A stretch of 45,245 nucleotides of DNA, from NCBI RefSeq assembly GCF_900639985.1, contig NZ_CAAAIM010000013.1:1-45245 (forward strand), given 5' to 3'. Below are positions 25,368 through 34,097 of this stretch, one piece after another; the first letter of the stretch is position 1, and every line of letters begins with the position of its first letter. The DNA is from Legionella rowbothamii. Lineage in GTDB: Bacteria > Pseudomonadota > Gammaproteobacteria > Legionellales > Legionellaceae. A model generated the notes under the pieces. It did not search any database and had not been told where the DNA came from. It worked only from the letters and a program-made list of their open reading frames with translations. Position numbers and translations under genes: made by a program.

Positions 25368-27371
25368 ATGGCACCTCAAACTCAACCTCAAAATACAGAA
25401 CCTAAATTACAGCTCGGTAATTTTCAACAAGGCTTAACACATCTTAGAAACATCCCTACAGAACAACTCTATCGTCTGTATGTGGATGGGGACAAATTGA
25501 AGCATGAAGAAGGACCGATGCGTTATGATCGGCGCTATGAAACTGAGAATGGCTCAAGGAATAATGAAAATGAAATACTAAAAGCGCTACAAGGTTTGCT
25601 AGCCCCTATTCAACATGGAATAGGCCAAGAGCAGAAGGCATTGGAGATTCCTAACGAATTGCTTAAAAAAATTCATTTTCGAATCATGCATAAAAATGAC
25701 GGATTTTACGATGCTGTGTATGCAGGTTGCATGGATGGTTCAGGTGGTTTTGGAATGAGCCAAAATAATATGTCTAAAGAAGGCTTAAAACAATTGTTAC
25801 AACGCAGTGCCGATCCACTAGAGACCGCTTATCGCTATACTTTAAATCCAAACTCACGACAATTAGACTTTGTCAATAAAGAAGACTGCCTTAATCAATC
25901 GTATACAGAAGAAGAAATAGATCGATTTTACACCACGCTTCGTTTTGGAGGCGGTTTTTTTCGCACTAGTGGGAACGACTTAGATGTAGAGGATAATAAC
26001 TACGCTCAGATAATGGAAGGTTATACCCAGAACTTTATTAAGCAGTTTGAAGCAGTTAAAAATGAAGGGAATGTAGATGAAGTGATTCACACCATAGTGG
26101 ATTACATTCAGCGCTGTGAACAACTTCATCCTTTTCCAGATGGAAATAGCCGTACGTTTGTAAATACTATGTTGTGTTTTTGCCTCATGCACGCAGGACT
26201 ACCGCCAGTCATTTTTGATAAGCCCTCAGTATTAGATGGGCATTCGGTAAACGAGATAACAGCAATCGTTAAAGAGGGTTGTATTAATACCTTAAGATTA
26301 ATAAATGGCGAGGATGGTTGTCATGGTTTCAACCATGCAGAAATGATGACATTAAAAAAAGATGACCCACATTTAAAAACTATCGTTATGCAAAGCTACG
26401 ATATAAAAGCTAGTTTAGATGAACTGCTCGATCCAATCTTAGGTGAAAATACCCAGCCTGTAAGTGTAGAACGAGCCTTAGAGATAGAACAATACAAACT
26501 TAAGGCCTTAACCCAAGAGATTCAATCCCTATCACAGATATTATTAAAGGTACAAGAGCTTGCTCTAACTCCAGAAGAGAAAAATGCAATCGCTGAAACA
26601 ATCAAACAAGCAACTACATGCTTAGATAATGCAAATATAACTGAGTTATTCGATAAAAAAATGTCTTTGTATACTGCGCTTGATGCCGCAGTTAAAAAAA
26701 ATATCGAACAGGTTAAGCGAGAATTGGAAAACTCGTCAACACAGACAGCGAAAGTGAAAAGTACGTTAGAAGAGTGTTTATCTTCCTTGAAACATCTCGA
26801 CTATTCGCTTGAGGATCGATTATTATTAGGTAAAAATAATCATACAGAAGAGAAATATTTCACTTACCTCACAGATCGTATAGAGAAAGTGTATCAGGAT
26901 TTAAAGAAAGTTACGGCAGAGCCACAATGCCAAAAAATTCGCGCACGATTACAAGACCTAACCACAACCTATCTGAGTACGTTAAATTCTGAACATAAAA
27001 ATTATGCTTTAGCGAAGGAGTTAAAGGCAAAATTAGAGAGTATATATTATCTGTCTTTTGATTGCATTGATAACTTTTATCAAAAATTAAATGAAGAGGA
27101 TAATCTGCAGTCTATTAAAAATGATAACACCCGTTCTGCTGCTAAATTCGTTTTGGGAATTGCTGTAGTTGCTGCAACGATAGCCACTGGTGTTTTACCT
27201 GGGGTTCTAGTCATGTGGGCAACAAAAAAGTGGCCTAATGAGCTATTTAATACTCATGCAGATACATTTGGAAAAGGCGTTGCTAAAGAATATAAGCTAT
27301 TTATCTCTCAGCGCCCCAAGAATGAGGAGCCTGCGTCGGAAGAAGATACCAAATTTTCTCCTGGCAGTTGA
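25368..27371 (+). CDS. Fic-domain protein with coiled coil and C-terminal membrane segment (putative effector)
   Basis: A 667-residue intact protein. The Fic signature is LHPFPDGNSRTF with the catalytic His254. Canonical Fic has HPFx(D/E)GN(G/K)R, so the second glycine is Ser here. Fic enzymes usually transfer AMP or another phosphate-linked group to protein hydroxyls. SRNNEN at residues 63-68 fits the (S/T)xxxE(G/N) inhibitory-helix pattern, though it may be chance. Residues ~360-580 are long charged helices (ALEIEQYKLKALTQEIQSLS). Residues ~590-616 are hydrophobic (FVLGIAVVAATIATGVLPGV), a likely membrane hairpin. The acidic tail EPASEEDTKF resembles Dot/Icm signals. A terminator-like hairpin follows the stop. 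Confidence 0.88.
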   Translation: MAPQTQPQNTEPKLQLGNFQQGLTHLRNIPTEQLYRLYVDGDKLKHEEGPMRYDRRYETENGSRNNENEILKALQGLLAPIQHGIGQEQKALEIPNELLKKIHFRIMHKNDGFYDAVYAGCMDGSGGFGMSQNNMSKEGLKQLLQRSADPLETAYRYTLNPNSRQLDFVNKEDCLNQSYTEEEIDRFYTTLRFGGGFFRTSGNDLDVEDNNYAQIMEGYTQNFIKQFEAVKNEGNVDEVIHTIVDYIQRCEQLHPFPDGNSRTFVNTMLCFCLMHAGLPPVIFDKPSVLDGHSVNEITAIVKEGCINTLRLINGEDGCHGFNHAEMMTLKKDDPHLKTIVMQSYDIKASLDELLDPILGENTQPVSVERALEIEQYKLKALTQEIQSLSQILLKVQELALTPEEKNAIAETIKQATTCLDNANITELFDKKMSLYTALDAAVKKNIEQVKRELENSSTQTAKVKSTLEECLSSLKHLDYSLEDRLLLGKNNHTEEKYFTYLTDRIEKVYQDLKKVTAEPQCQKIRARLQDLTTTYLSTLNSEHKNYALAKELKAKLESIYYLSFDCIDNFYQKLNEEDNLQSIKNDNTRSAAKFVLGIAVVAATIATGVLPGVLVMWATKKWPNELFNTHADTFGKGVAKEYKLFISQRPKNEEPASEEDTKFSPGS

Positions 27372-27386
27372 AGGTAGTGTTTAAAT

Positions 27387-27445
27387 AACTATGTCACCTC
27401 TTTGAATTTATTATAATTTGTACAAATAAAAGAGGTGACATAGTT
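27387..27445. terminator. 17-bp inverted repeat hairpin after the Fic gene
   Basis: AACTATGTCACCTCTTT at 27387-27403 is exactly the reverse complement of 27429-27445, separated by 25 AT-rich bases. It follows the Fic stop codon by 15 bases. The core GTCACCTC recurs at 27513-27522 (AACTGTGTCACCTCATT), so this may instead be the end of a decayed element. Confidence 0.6.
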
Positions 27446-27494
27446 AGATTTAACCACAACAACTGATACAGTAACTTCAAATATACTTTCTATT

Positions 27495-27560
27495 GAGTGT
27501 GTTCATTTAACTGTGTCACCTCATTGCTTATCTAAGCCCCAAAGTTAAATGAACACACTC
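27495..27560. repeat. 17-bp inverted repeat at the cut edge of the IS6-type copy
   Basis: GAGTGTGTTCATTTAAC at 27495-27511 is the exact reverse complement of 27544-27560, which lies at the truncated edge of the transposase relic. The arms suggest an inverted duplication made when the IS was cut, or the end of another element. Confidence 0.6.
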
Positions 27561-27885
27561 ATAATAAGTGGCTCCGCGAATACGCACTTGCTGCTCATCC
27601 AAATGCCATTTATCCGAGCGTCTGGGCGCTCTTTTCTTAATGACACTCTTAAACTGGGTACCAACTTTAATGCACCATTGACGTATCGTCTCGTAACTGA
27701 CGTCAATCCCTCGATATAATAAGCGCTCCAAAACATCTCGATAGCTGTCATTAAATCGATGGTAACTCCACACTGCAATGCTGATAAGCTGTGCGGGGTA
27801 ACGGTATCTTTTAGGCTTATTTTCCAACATCACGCTCGGCCTCTAAATAAAATACAGGCTAGTGCAAAAGTTAAATTGACGATGC
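27545..27885 (-). mobile_element. IS6-type (group 2) element, transposase N-terminal half with intact outer end
   Basis: From 27833 the frame reads MLENKPKRYRYPAQLISIAV, WSYHRFNDSYRDVLERLLYR, GIDVSYETIRQWCIKVGTQF, DKWHLDEQQVRIRGATYYE, then foreign residues. The KWHLDE motif is the first catalytic D/E region of IS6-family transposases. The element's terminal sequence GTTAAATTGACGATGCC ends at 27885. The C-terminal half is deleted at about 27560. It has the same orientation as the complementary half at 32581-33105. Confidence 0.8.
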
Positions 27886-28031
27886 CATCAATATCCATAC
27901 TGGATTTAATCAACCTATTTACCATATCTGGAAAATATCTATAGAGTTCTTACGCTTTATTTTGTCTTTAAATTATTCCTTTGTTACAGTTTTCTTTAGT
28001 AGTAAAACAACATTCAACTAAGGAAGTTATC
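27886..28031. promoter_or_regulatory. Upstream region of the DUF1566 protein
   Basis: AT-rich spacer of about 145 bases from the IS end to the start. AAGGAAG precedes the chosen ATG by about six bases. The region looks like a natural promoter but no box was certain. Confidence 0.35.
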
Positions 28032-29654
28032 ATGTTAAAAAAAGGATTATTGGCATTGTTGCTGCTTGCGCAACAAGCCTCCGCTGGAAAATCACTTTTG
28101 ATAGAAATACCACCAAAAAATAATTCAGTTCATATTGCAGAGATCGCGCTAAAGTCTGAGGAGCACAGTGCGGTGGCCTGTTCTAACTTTGTGCAAAAAT
28201 GCACCGTAAATATCAGTAGCCTTACTTGTTTGAATCCCCCTGGCTTCATTACCGTGACCAATAACTCCCTAATCAGCGCCAAAAACATAACCGCATCATC
28301 TACCGATACAAACTTCATAAGTTTTGTGTCTCAAAATAATAGTTGCCCACAAATATTAAATCCAAAAGCAAGTTGCACTATCTCCTTTATTTCCAGTGCA
28401 ACCAGTCCATTTCTAGTACCTAATGTAGTGGTCAAAGGAACAAATACAAATACAACGTTTTTCAACATTAATGCAGTGCAATGTCAACCAGGACAAACAA
28501 CATTGAGTGCTACGCCATCAACTTTAGCTCTCTCAGTTAACGACACAACACTCAATCCGGCATTAACTGGAAATCCAAGACAGATTACAATTCAAAATAC
28601 CGGAATAAATGATGCTATAGGCTTAAACATTACCTACCCGACTTGGCCGGGGGGAACACCTGCAACTACGGCATCATCAACTTGTGGTTCTACTCTGGCT
28701 GCAGGTGCTACATGCACGATTACAGTTACGCCAGGCGCTAACCCCACCTCCAACTGCAACACAGGGATTGCGCCAACACCTGATACCATTACAGTTAGTG
28801 CCACTAATGTTACCACCGCTGTAACGAGCGATGTTGTGGTATTGAGCTATGGCTGTCTGTATCAAGGTGGTTTTATTTATTCGATAGATGACACGACCAC
28901 CACTACAAGCAACATTGCCGGTAAAGTGGCATCATTGGTAGACCAAGCCGCACCTTATATTAGTTCCGGCCCTCAAGCCACGAGTATTATTTGGAGTTCC
29001 AATGGAAGCGGGGGGGCAAGCGCAAACGGCAGTAATGATATTATTCCATTAATCGCTGACAGTTCTACGCCAAACGATTCATATGCCAACGCACAAACAA
29101 CGTACAACGCAACGTACTCCAATACAAGCTTTTTTCCCTTTCCGGCATCAAGTGCGTTTGCTATTTGTAATGGAGCAAGCGAGGGGCAGTGCAATAGCGG
29201 TAATATTTTAGCACTTTATGATGCTTATAAAACAGGTTATGGTATTGGTGGCAGTCCTTATACGCTTTCTGCTGGACCAACAAACCGAACATATTATGCT
29301 GCGGGCTTATGCACGGCAACCATTAATGCATATTCCGATTGGTATTTGCCTGCTGTTTGTGAAATGGATGCGGTGAATGTTTTTACCACGTGTCTTACTG
29401 GAGAACAAAGCATGGTGGCCAGTCTTGCATTCTTGCTTGGAGACCCAAGCTCAGCAACCCCCAGTATTTCGTGTTCTCCTCCTACTGGCGCAGATTGCCT
29501 TGCAGGCAATTACTGGAGTTCCACCGAGTATGCGAACAATCCGCAGAACGGCGCGTGGTATGAATCCTTCACTAGTAGTGGCAGCCATCAGTTTCTCACT
29601 CTGGTTAAGTCCAATGGGTTTGGGGTTAGATGTTCTCGAGCGTTAACCTTTTAA
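28032..29654 (+). CDS. Secreted Lcl-like surface protein with C-terminal DUF1566 domain
   Basis: 540 residues from the ATG at 28032, chosen for AAGGAAG just before it and a clean signal peptide (MLKKGLLALLLLAQQASAGK). The middle is Thr/Asn/Ser-rich beta material with paired cysteines (ITIQNTGINDAIGLNIT, CTITVTPGANPTSNC), like repeated immunoglobulin-type modules. The last ~150 residues show the DUF1566 pattern: YSDWYLPAVCEMDAV, NYWSSTEYANNPQ, then a V-R-C-S-R-A end. DUF1566 is the C-terminal domain of Lcl, the Legionella adhesin. It likely acts at the cell surface in attachment. A terminator follows. It lies inside the IS6-flanked block. Confidence 0.8.
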   Translation: MLKKGLLALLLLAQQASAGKSLLIEIPPKNNSVHIAEIALKSEEHSAVACSNFVQKCTVNISSLTCLNPPGFITVTNNSLISAKNITASSTDTNFISFVSQNNSCPQILNPKASCTISFISSATSPFLVPNVVVKGTNTNTTFFNINAVQCQPGQTTLSATPSTLALSVNDTTLNPALTGNPRQITIQNTGINDAIGLNITYPTWPGGTPATTASSTCGSTLAAGATCTITVTPGANPTSNCNTGIAPTPDTITVSATNVTTAVTSDVVVLSYGCLYQGGFIYSIDDTTTTTSNIAGKVASLVDQAAPYISSGPQATSIIWSSNGSGGASANGSNDIIPLIADSSTPNDSYANAQTTYNATYSNTSFFPFPASSAFAICNGASEGQCNSGNILALYDAYKTGYGIGGSPYTLSAGPTNRTYYAAGLCTATINAYSDWYLPAVCEMDAVNVFTTCLTGEQSMVASLAFLLGDPSSATPSISCSPPTGADCLAGNYWSSTEYANNPQNGAWYESFTSSGSHQFLTLVKSNGFGVRCSRALTF

Positions 29655-29674
29655 CCCGTGCGTTCCTTTTCTTT

Positions 29675-29714
29675 TGACTTAGCTTTGCAAAAACCTGCAA
29701 AGCAAGTCATTTTT
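29675..29714 (+). terminator. Rho-independent terminator of the DUF1566 gene
   Basis: GACTTAGCTTTGCA pairs with TGCAAAGCAAGTC, followed by ATTTTTG, about 20 bases after the stop codon. Confidence 0.8.
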
Positions 29715-30236
29715 GAAATTATGCTCTTAACCCCATGCTCAAAGTCTGTTTTATGTCTACTGAATATCAAGGCGCCGTAGGCGCACAGGCCTGCGACTTG
29801 TCGTGTTCCGTGCTACACTAAGCGCTTGTATTCTACTCGGGGTTTCGGGCAGCAAGTTACCATTTTAGCCGGTGGCATATTATGTGAATAACAAATGACT
29901 TTATTTTGCCCATAAAAAAGAGATACTGATATTAACTACTCAGGCTTAATCGTAACCTAACTGTATGTATTAAGCGGATAATCAACCCCTGCGTTAATTA
30001 GGCTAGTTGTTTCACATAATACAAGAGAAAACCTCTTATTTATTCACATACAACCTATTATGCGACTAATTTTTAGGCTAAACGTGGGTTGTTTTTGAAT
30101 AAAATCGTAATTTTTGGTCTGAATAAAAAATGTTTGGATTCATAGAGTTAGCTCTAGACCCGCCAAAATGGTAAATTGCTGGCCGAAACCCCGGATAGTT
30201 AAAAAAGACGCGAAAGCATGACGGCAGTCGCAGGTG
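29715..30236. other. Intergenic stretch, nothing recognised
   Basis: About 520 bases between two convergent genes. A hint of GC-rich sequence (GCAGGTGAAGTAAAG and before) is present near 30180-30236 but no open frame, RNA gene or repeat was seen. Confidence 0.35.
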
Positions 30237-30272
30237 AAGTAAAGAAAAAAGAGAGCCCGAGCTCCGGGCTCT
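30237..30272 (-). terminator. Rho-independent terminator of the PPR-SMR gene
   Basis: On the minus strand AGAGCCCGGAGCTCGGGCTCT forms a near-perfect GC stem followed by TTTTTTC, about 25 bases after the stop codon. Confidence 0.9.
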
Positions 30273-30296
30273 TGCAGTATTACTCCAGGGAGATGC

Positions 30297-32510
30297 CTAA
30301 AACCGAGGTTGTGTACCACCCAGGGATTTAAATACAAAGGGTTTGGAATGCGGATTGAGTCCTGGAGCAAAAAAATGGTTGGGGTTGAAGGTATTGGATT
30401 GAACCTGGCGGGGTTGAATAGACAGCTTAAATACCCCCTGATTAGTTCTATTTTCTTGACCAGAAACCCCTTGGTCTGAGAGTTCATCGACCACGCGCAA
30501 TACGGCCTGTTTGACCGGATGAATCTCTTCCCCTGAACAACTACTATGCAGCCCTTTCCCATAGATTAAAGTAAGCGCTGAAATAGAGTCCGTTGCCTTC
30601 ATCTCCTGCTGCACACGACTTTTGAGTCCGAAATAGACCATGCCAAATGACATTCCATGCAAGTTTAGTCTTGCCCCCTTCTTCATATCACCCAGCTTAA
30701 ATTGCTCTATGGCCTCATTAATCAAGACTTCTGCCAGTTCGGCATCCGGCTGCTTACTCTTGGCAATCGCATCGATGGTGCTGGCGTAGGTAATGGCATC
30801 AGCCAAGTTTGCCTTCTTGGCTTCCTGCAGTAACTGCACCGCCCGCTCGGTATCCGGCTCCTTACTCTTGGCAATCGCATCGATGGTGCTGGCGTAGGTA
30901 ATGGCATCAGCCCAGTTTGCCTTCTTGGCTTCCTGCAGTAACTGCACCGCCCGCTGGGCATCCGGCTCCTTACTCTTGGCAATCGCATCTAAGGTGCTGT
31001 TGTAGGTAATGGCATTGGCCAAGTTTGCCTGCTTGGCTTCCTGCAGTAACTGCACCGCCCGCTCGGCGTCCGGCTCCTTACTCTTGGCAATTGCATCGAT
31101 GGTGTTGGCGTAGGTAATGGCATCAGCCCAGTTTGCCTGCTTGGCTTCCTGCAGTAACTGCATCGCCCGCTCGGCATTCGGCTCCTTACTCTTGGCAATC
31201 GCATCGATGGTGCTGTTGTAGGTAATGGCATTGGCCAAGTTTGCCTTCTTGGCTTCCTGCAGTAACTGCATCGCCCGCTCGGCATTCGGCTCCTTTCTCT
31301 TGGCAATCGCATCGATGGTGCTGTTGTAGGTAATGGCATCAGCCAAGTTTGCCTTCTTGGCTTCCTGCAGTAACTGCACCGCCCGCTCGACATCCGGCTC
31401 CTTGCTCTTGGCAATCGCCTCTAGGGTGCTGTTGTAGGTAATGGCATCAGCCCAGTTTGCCTTCTTGGCTTCCTGCAGTAACTGCACCGCCCGCTCGGCA
31501 TCCGGCGCCTTACTCTTGGCAATCGCATCGATGGCGCTGTTGTAGGTAATGGCATCAGCCAAGTTTGCCTTCTTGGCTTCCTGCAGTAACTGCACCGCAC
31601 GCTGCGCATCCGGCTCCTTACTCTTGGCAATCGCATCTAAGGTACTGGCGTAGGTAATGGCATCAGCCAAGTGTGCCTGCTTGGCTTCCTGCAGTAACTG
31701 CACCGCCCGCTCGGCATCCGGCTCCTTACTCTTGGCAATCGCATCTAAGGTGCTGTTGTAGGTAATGGCATCAGCCAAGTGTGCCTGCTTGGCTTCCTGC
31801 AGTAACTGCACCGCCCGCTCGGCATCCGGCTCCTTACTCTTGGCAATCGCATCTAAGGTGCTGTTGTAGGTAATGGCATCAGCCAAGTGTGCCTTCTTGG
31901 CTTCCTGCAGTAACTGCACTGCCCGCTGGGCATCCGGCTCCTTACTCTTGGCAATCGCATCTAAGGTGCTGTTGTAGGTAATGGCATCAGCCAAGTGTGC
32001 CTTCTTGGCTTCCTGCAGTAACTGCACTGCCCGCTGGGCATCCGGCTCCTTACTCTTGGCAATCGCCTCTAGGGTGCTGTTGTAGGTAATGGCATCAGCC
32101 AAGTTTGCCTTCTTGGCTTCCTGCAGTAACTGCACCGCCCGCGCGGCATCCGGCTCCTTGCTCTTGGCAATCGTATCGATGGTGCTGTTGTAGGTAATGG
32201 CATCAGCCAAGCCCTTGGTTACAGCCATCTTATGTACCAGCAAAGAATACTGAGGTTTATGTAATTGAGACAGGCGTTTAATGAGTTGATTTAGAATTAC
32301 CGTATTAGGGAAAATATGCTTATCCAGCATCTCAGTCAATAACGAGGTGACCTCATCCAGCCCTTTGTCTTTTAACTGTTTGCTGTAGAAAATGTAAGTG
32401 CGTTTATCAGCATCTGCTTTTATATTGCACCCTTCCATTCGCATTATTAATGAATTGAAAGGAGCAACTTGGTTTCCAGTCTTTTTGTTTTGCTGTCTAG
32501 TTAATCTCAT
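30297..32510 (-). CDS. PPR-SMR protein with 14 near-identical pentatricopeptide repeats
   Basis: A 737-residue intact protein. Residues ~35-103 hold two degenerate PPR-like units; residues 104-608 hold 14 units of 36 residues (AITYNSTLDAIAKSKEPD then AERAVQLLQEAKQAHLAD). The T-Y-N start and A-x-x-L-L-x-E-A-K helix match the PPR motif. Residues ~612-685 form an SMR domain: RLNLHGMSFGMVYFGL and IYGKGLHSSCSGEEIHPVKQ. The usual SMR motifs are L-D-x-H-G and T-G-K-G, so D616 is N and T650 is Y. The tail is low-complexity (FNPNHFFAPGL). PPR-SMR proteins bind RNA and some cut it; here cleavage may be weakened. A terminator follows. Host is unknown: it may act on its own RNA or be delivered to a host cell. 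Confidence 0.85.
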   Translation of the reverse strand: MRLTRQQNKKTGNQVAPFNSLIMRMEGCNIKADADKRTYIFYSKQLKDKGLDEVTSLLTEMLDKHIFPNTVILNQLIKRLSQLHKPQYSLLVHKMAVTKGLADAITYNSTIDTIAKSKEPDAARAVQLLQEAKKANLADAITYNSTLEAIAKSKEPDAQRAVQLLQEAKKAHLADAITYNSTLDAIAKSKEPDAQRAVQLLQEAKKAHLADAITYNSTLDAIAKSKEPDAERAVQLLQEAKQAHLADAITYNSTLDAIAKSKEPDAERAVQLLQEAKQAHLADAITYASTLDAIAKSKEPDAQRAVQLLQEAKKANLADAITYNSAIDAIAKSKAPDAERAVQLLQEAKKANWADAITYNSTLEAIAKSKEPDVERAVQLLQEAKKANLADAITYNSTIDAIAKRKEPNAERAMQLLQEAKKANLANAITYNSTIDAIAKSKEPNAERAMQLLQEAKQANWADAITYANTIDAIAKSKEPDAERAVQLLQEAKQANLANAITYNSTLDAIAKSKEPDAQRAVQLLQEAKKANWADAITYASTIDAIAKSKEPDTERAVQLLQEAKKANLADAITYASTIDAIAKSKQPDAELAEVLINEAIEQFKLGDMKKGARLNLHGMSFGMVYFGLKSRVQQEMKATDSISALTLIYGKGLHSSCSGEEIHPVKQAVLRVVDELSDQGVSGQENRTNQGVFKLSIQPRQVQSNTFNPNHFFAPGLNPHSKPFVFKSLGGTQPRF
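30687..32201 (-). repeat. 108-bp tandem repeats coding the PPR units
   Basis: The period is exactly 108 bp (36 codons), apart from the last unit of 37. Adjacent units often differ by only a handful of bases. Differences between units cluster at the Y-N/A, Q/E-R-A, and K/Q-A-N/H codons. The uniformity indicates recent amplification or gene conversion. Confidence 0.9.
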
Positions 32511-32580
32511 CGATGTAATCCAAAAATCAAAGTGTAAAATATTAGCTCACAATAGATGTTTATTCAACGATAATTTCGTA

Positions 32581-33105
32581 TGGCACCGTCAAGTAAACTA
32601 TTAGTGATGTAAAAAGGAGCCGGAGCCTAATTTCAGGCGCAAAGAATCTCGGTTGCAGCAGACCACCAAATTTCTTTGGCCTTTTGAAATTGGTCTCTTC
32701 CATGAGAGGCTGAATGGGTATAGCGCCCGACGGCCACAGCAAAGAGATTACGCGTTTCCCCCATGAGCGCGATGACGGTTTGTGCCCCTGCAGGTGATTT
32801 GAAACGAATGAGGCACTTTTCTTTTCTGCGTGTGGGTTGATGAGCATTTTCAACCCGATTATTAAGCCCTTTATGCGAGCGATGCTCGACTCCTTTGCCC
32901 ATCTGACGAATTAGTTTTGTGGAGCTCCTGAGCTTATCGATTACAATCACCCGAGGCTTTGGATAGGTGTTCAATAGACGAGACAGAAAGCGGATGGCCG
33001 CCTTTTTATTACGTCGCTTTTGCAGAAACACATCCAGTTCATAACCCTCATCATCCACAGCACGCCATAGATAATAAGTGGCTCCGCCAATACGCACTTG
33101 CCCAC
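32581..33105 (-). mobile_element. IS6-type (group 2) element, transposase C-terminal half with intact outer end
   Basis: Minus strand reads GQVRIGGATYYLWRAVDDEG, YELDVFLQKRRNKKAAIRFL, VIVIDKLRSSTKLIRQMGKG, VEHRSHKGLNNRVENAHQP, RRKEKCLIRFKSPAGAQTVI, which is the second half of an IS6 transposase, with D and E catalytic regions near VIDKLRS and NRVENAHQPTR. The end of the element, GGCACCGTCAAGTAAACT, starts at 32582. The N-terminal half is missing at ~33105. Together with 27545-27885 it encloses the DUF1566 and PPR-SMR genes. Confidence 0.8.
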
Positions 33106-33336
33106 TCGATTTCCCTTCATAGCTTAAGCAGTATGAATCAATTGATACCTCTTCAAGCTCAAGGAAAATAAATTTTTTATATATTGGGCTTGGGGAGTAA
33201 GGGAACGGCCAACCGAGTTAGGCATTAACCTGCTTTGCAATTGGCTAGTTCAAATCTTGCTCGTTTGCAGATTGTTACACAGAGAACTACCTACAGGAGA
33301 GGCCCTCCTTTTGACGCCCTATCCTGGATGTAAGAT
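33106..33336. other. Spacer, nothing recognised
   Basis: About 230 bases between the IS relic and the LOG-family gene. A few short plus-strand frames (ERPTELGINLLCNWL-like) occur but could not be assigned. Confidence 0.3.
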
Positions 33337-33972
33337 TTAAACAGCTACTGGATGTCTTCTATCATTATTTTGTTTATTACTGATGTGGGCTTCGATAAAT
33401 TTACTTTTGCGCTCTTCTTCTAAATAGTTTATGTATGAGGAAACCTCGTCATAGATAGTCGGAATTTTTATATCTTGTTCGTTTAAAAAATCATAGTTAG
33501 TACAAGAAGAAACAAATTCAATCATGGAGTTAAAATATCCATCTATATTAATCAGTCCAAACGGTTTTTTAATCACGCCTATTTTTATAGCACACCATGT
33601 TTCGAATAGCTCATCAAATGTGCCTATTCCTCCTGGCATCGTTATCAACTGCGATGATTTTTCATGAATTAAACGTTTTCGTTCGTACATTGAACCCACT
33701 ACATGCAATTCATCTAGAAAGTCACAGGGTTTTTCTATTTCAGCAAGGTGCTCAGTAGTTATCCCGATAACGGTTCCACCATATAATTTAACAGTTTCAG
33801 CAAGGAGTCCCATTAATCCTGTCCCACCTCCACCATAGACTACAGTATATCCACGTTCAGCAACTCCTTTCCCTAAAGAGATTATGGCATTTTTAAAAGA
33901 TGGATTGCTTCCCATGTGGGATCCTAGATAGACGCCTATTGTTGGAAGGAATTTTGATTGTTCGTGATTCAT
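33337..33972 (-). CDS. LOG-family (TIGR00730) Rossmann-fold protein
   Basis: 211 residues from the ATG at 33972, preferred to an upstream start because AAGGG precedes it and the protein then has family length. GVYLGSHMGSNPSF, VYGGGGTGLMGLLAETV and the key MPGGIGTFDELFE (P-G-G-x-G-T-x-x-E) mark the LOG / cytokinin-riboside-monophosphate phosphoribohydrolase family. In bacteria such proteins cleave nucleoside monophosphates such as AMP to base and ribose phosphate. The exact substrate is unknown. It probably acts in the cytosol. The frame is intact. Confidence 0.88.
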   Translation of the reverse strand: MNHEQSKFLPTIGVYLGSHMGSNPSFKNAIISLGKGVAERGYTVVYGGGGTGLMGLLAETVKLYGGTVIGITTEHLAEIEKPCDFLDELHVVGSMYERKRLIHEKSSQLITMPGGIGTFDELFETWCAIKIGVIKKPFGLINIDGYFNSMIEFVSSCTNYDFLNEQDIKIPTIYDEVSSYINYLEEERKSKFIEAHISNKQNNDRRHPVAV

Positions 33973-34097
33973 AATTACCCTTGAGATGATTTGGATGCTA
34001 ATGTAACAAAAATAAGAACATCGATCCAACTTGGATATTGACTTAAGAGGTTTGAGCGCGTGTTTTGCCATAATCCACTCTTCATTGGTTTATAACG

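Noticed and set aside
27387..27445. A phage or plasmid attachment site.
   Set aside because: The 17-bp inverted repeat just after a stop codon fits a terminator or element end better; no integrase is near.
28130..29646. Several 60-90 codon frames overlapping the DUF1566 gene.
   Set aside because: Shadows of a real gene with a signal peptide and terminator.
30722..31636. Long open frames rich in Arg/Pro/Ser overlapping the PPR array (MRLPRVRSRMPSGRCSYCRK type).
   Set aside because: They lie in another frame of the 108-bp repeats; the repeat keeps several frames open. No ribosome binding site or family.
30687..32201. CRISPR array.
   Set aside because: The 108-bp period is far too long, the units lack unique spacers and encode in-frame PPR repeats.
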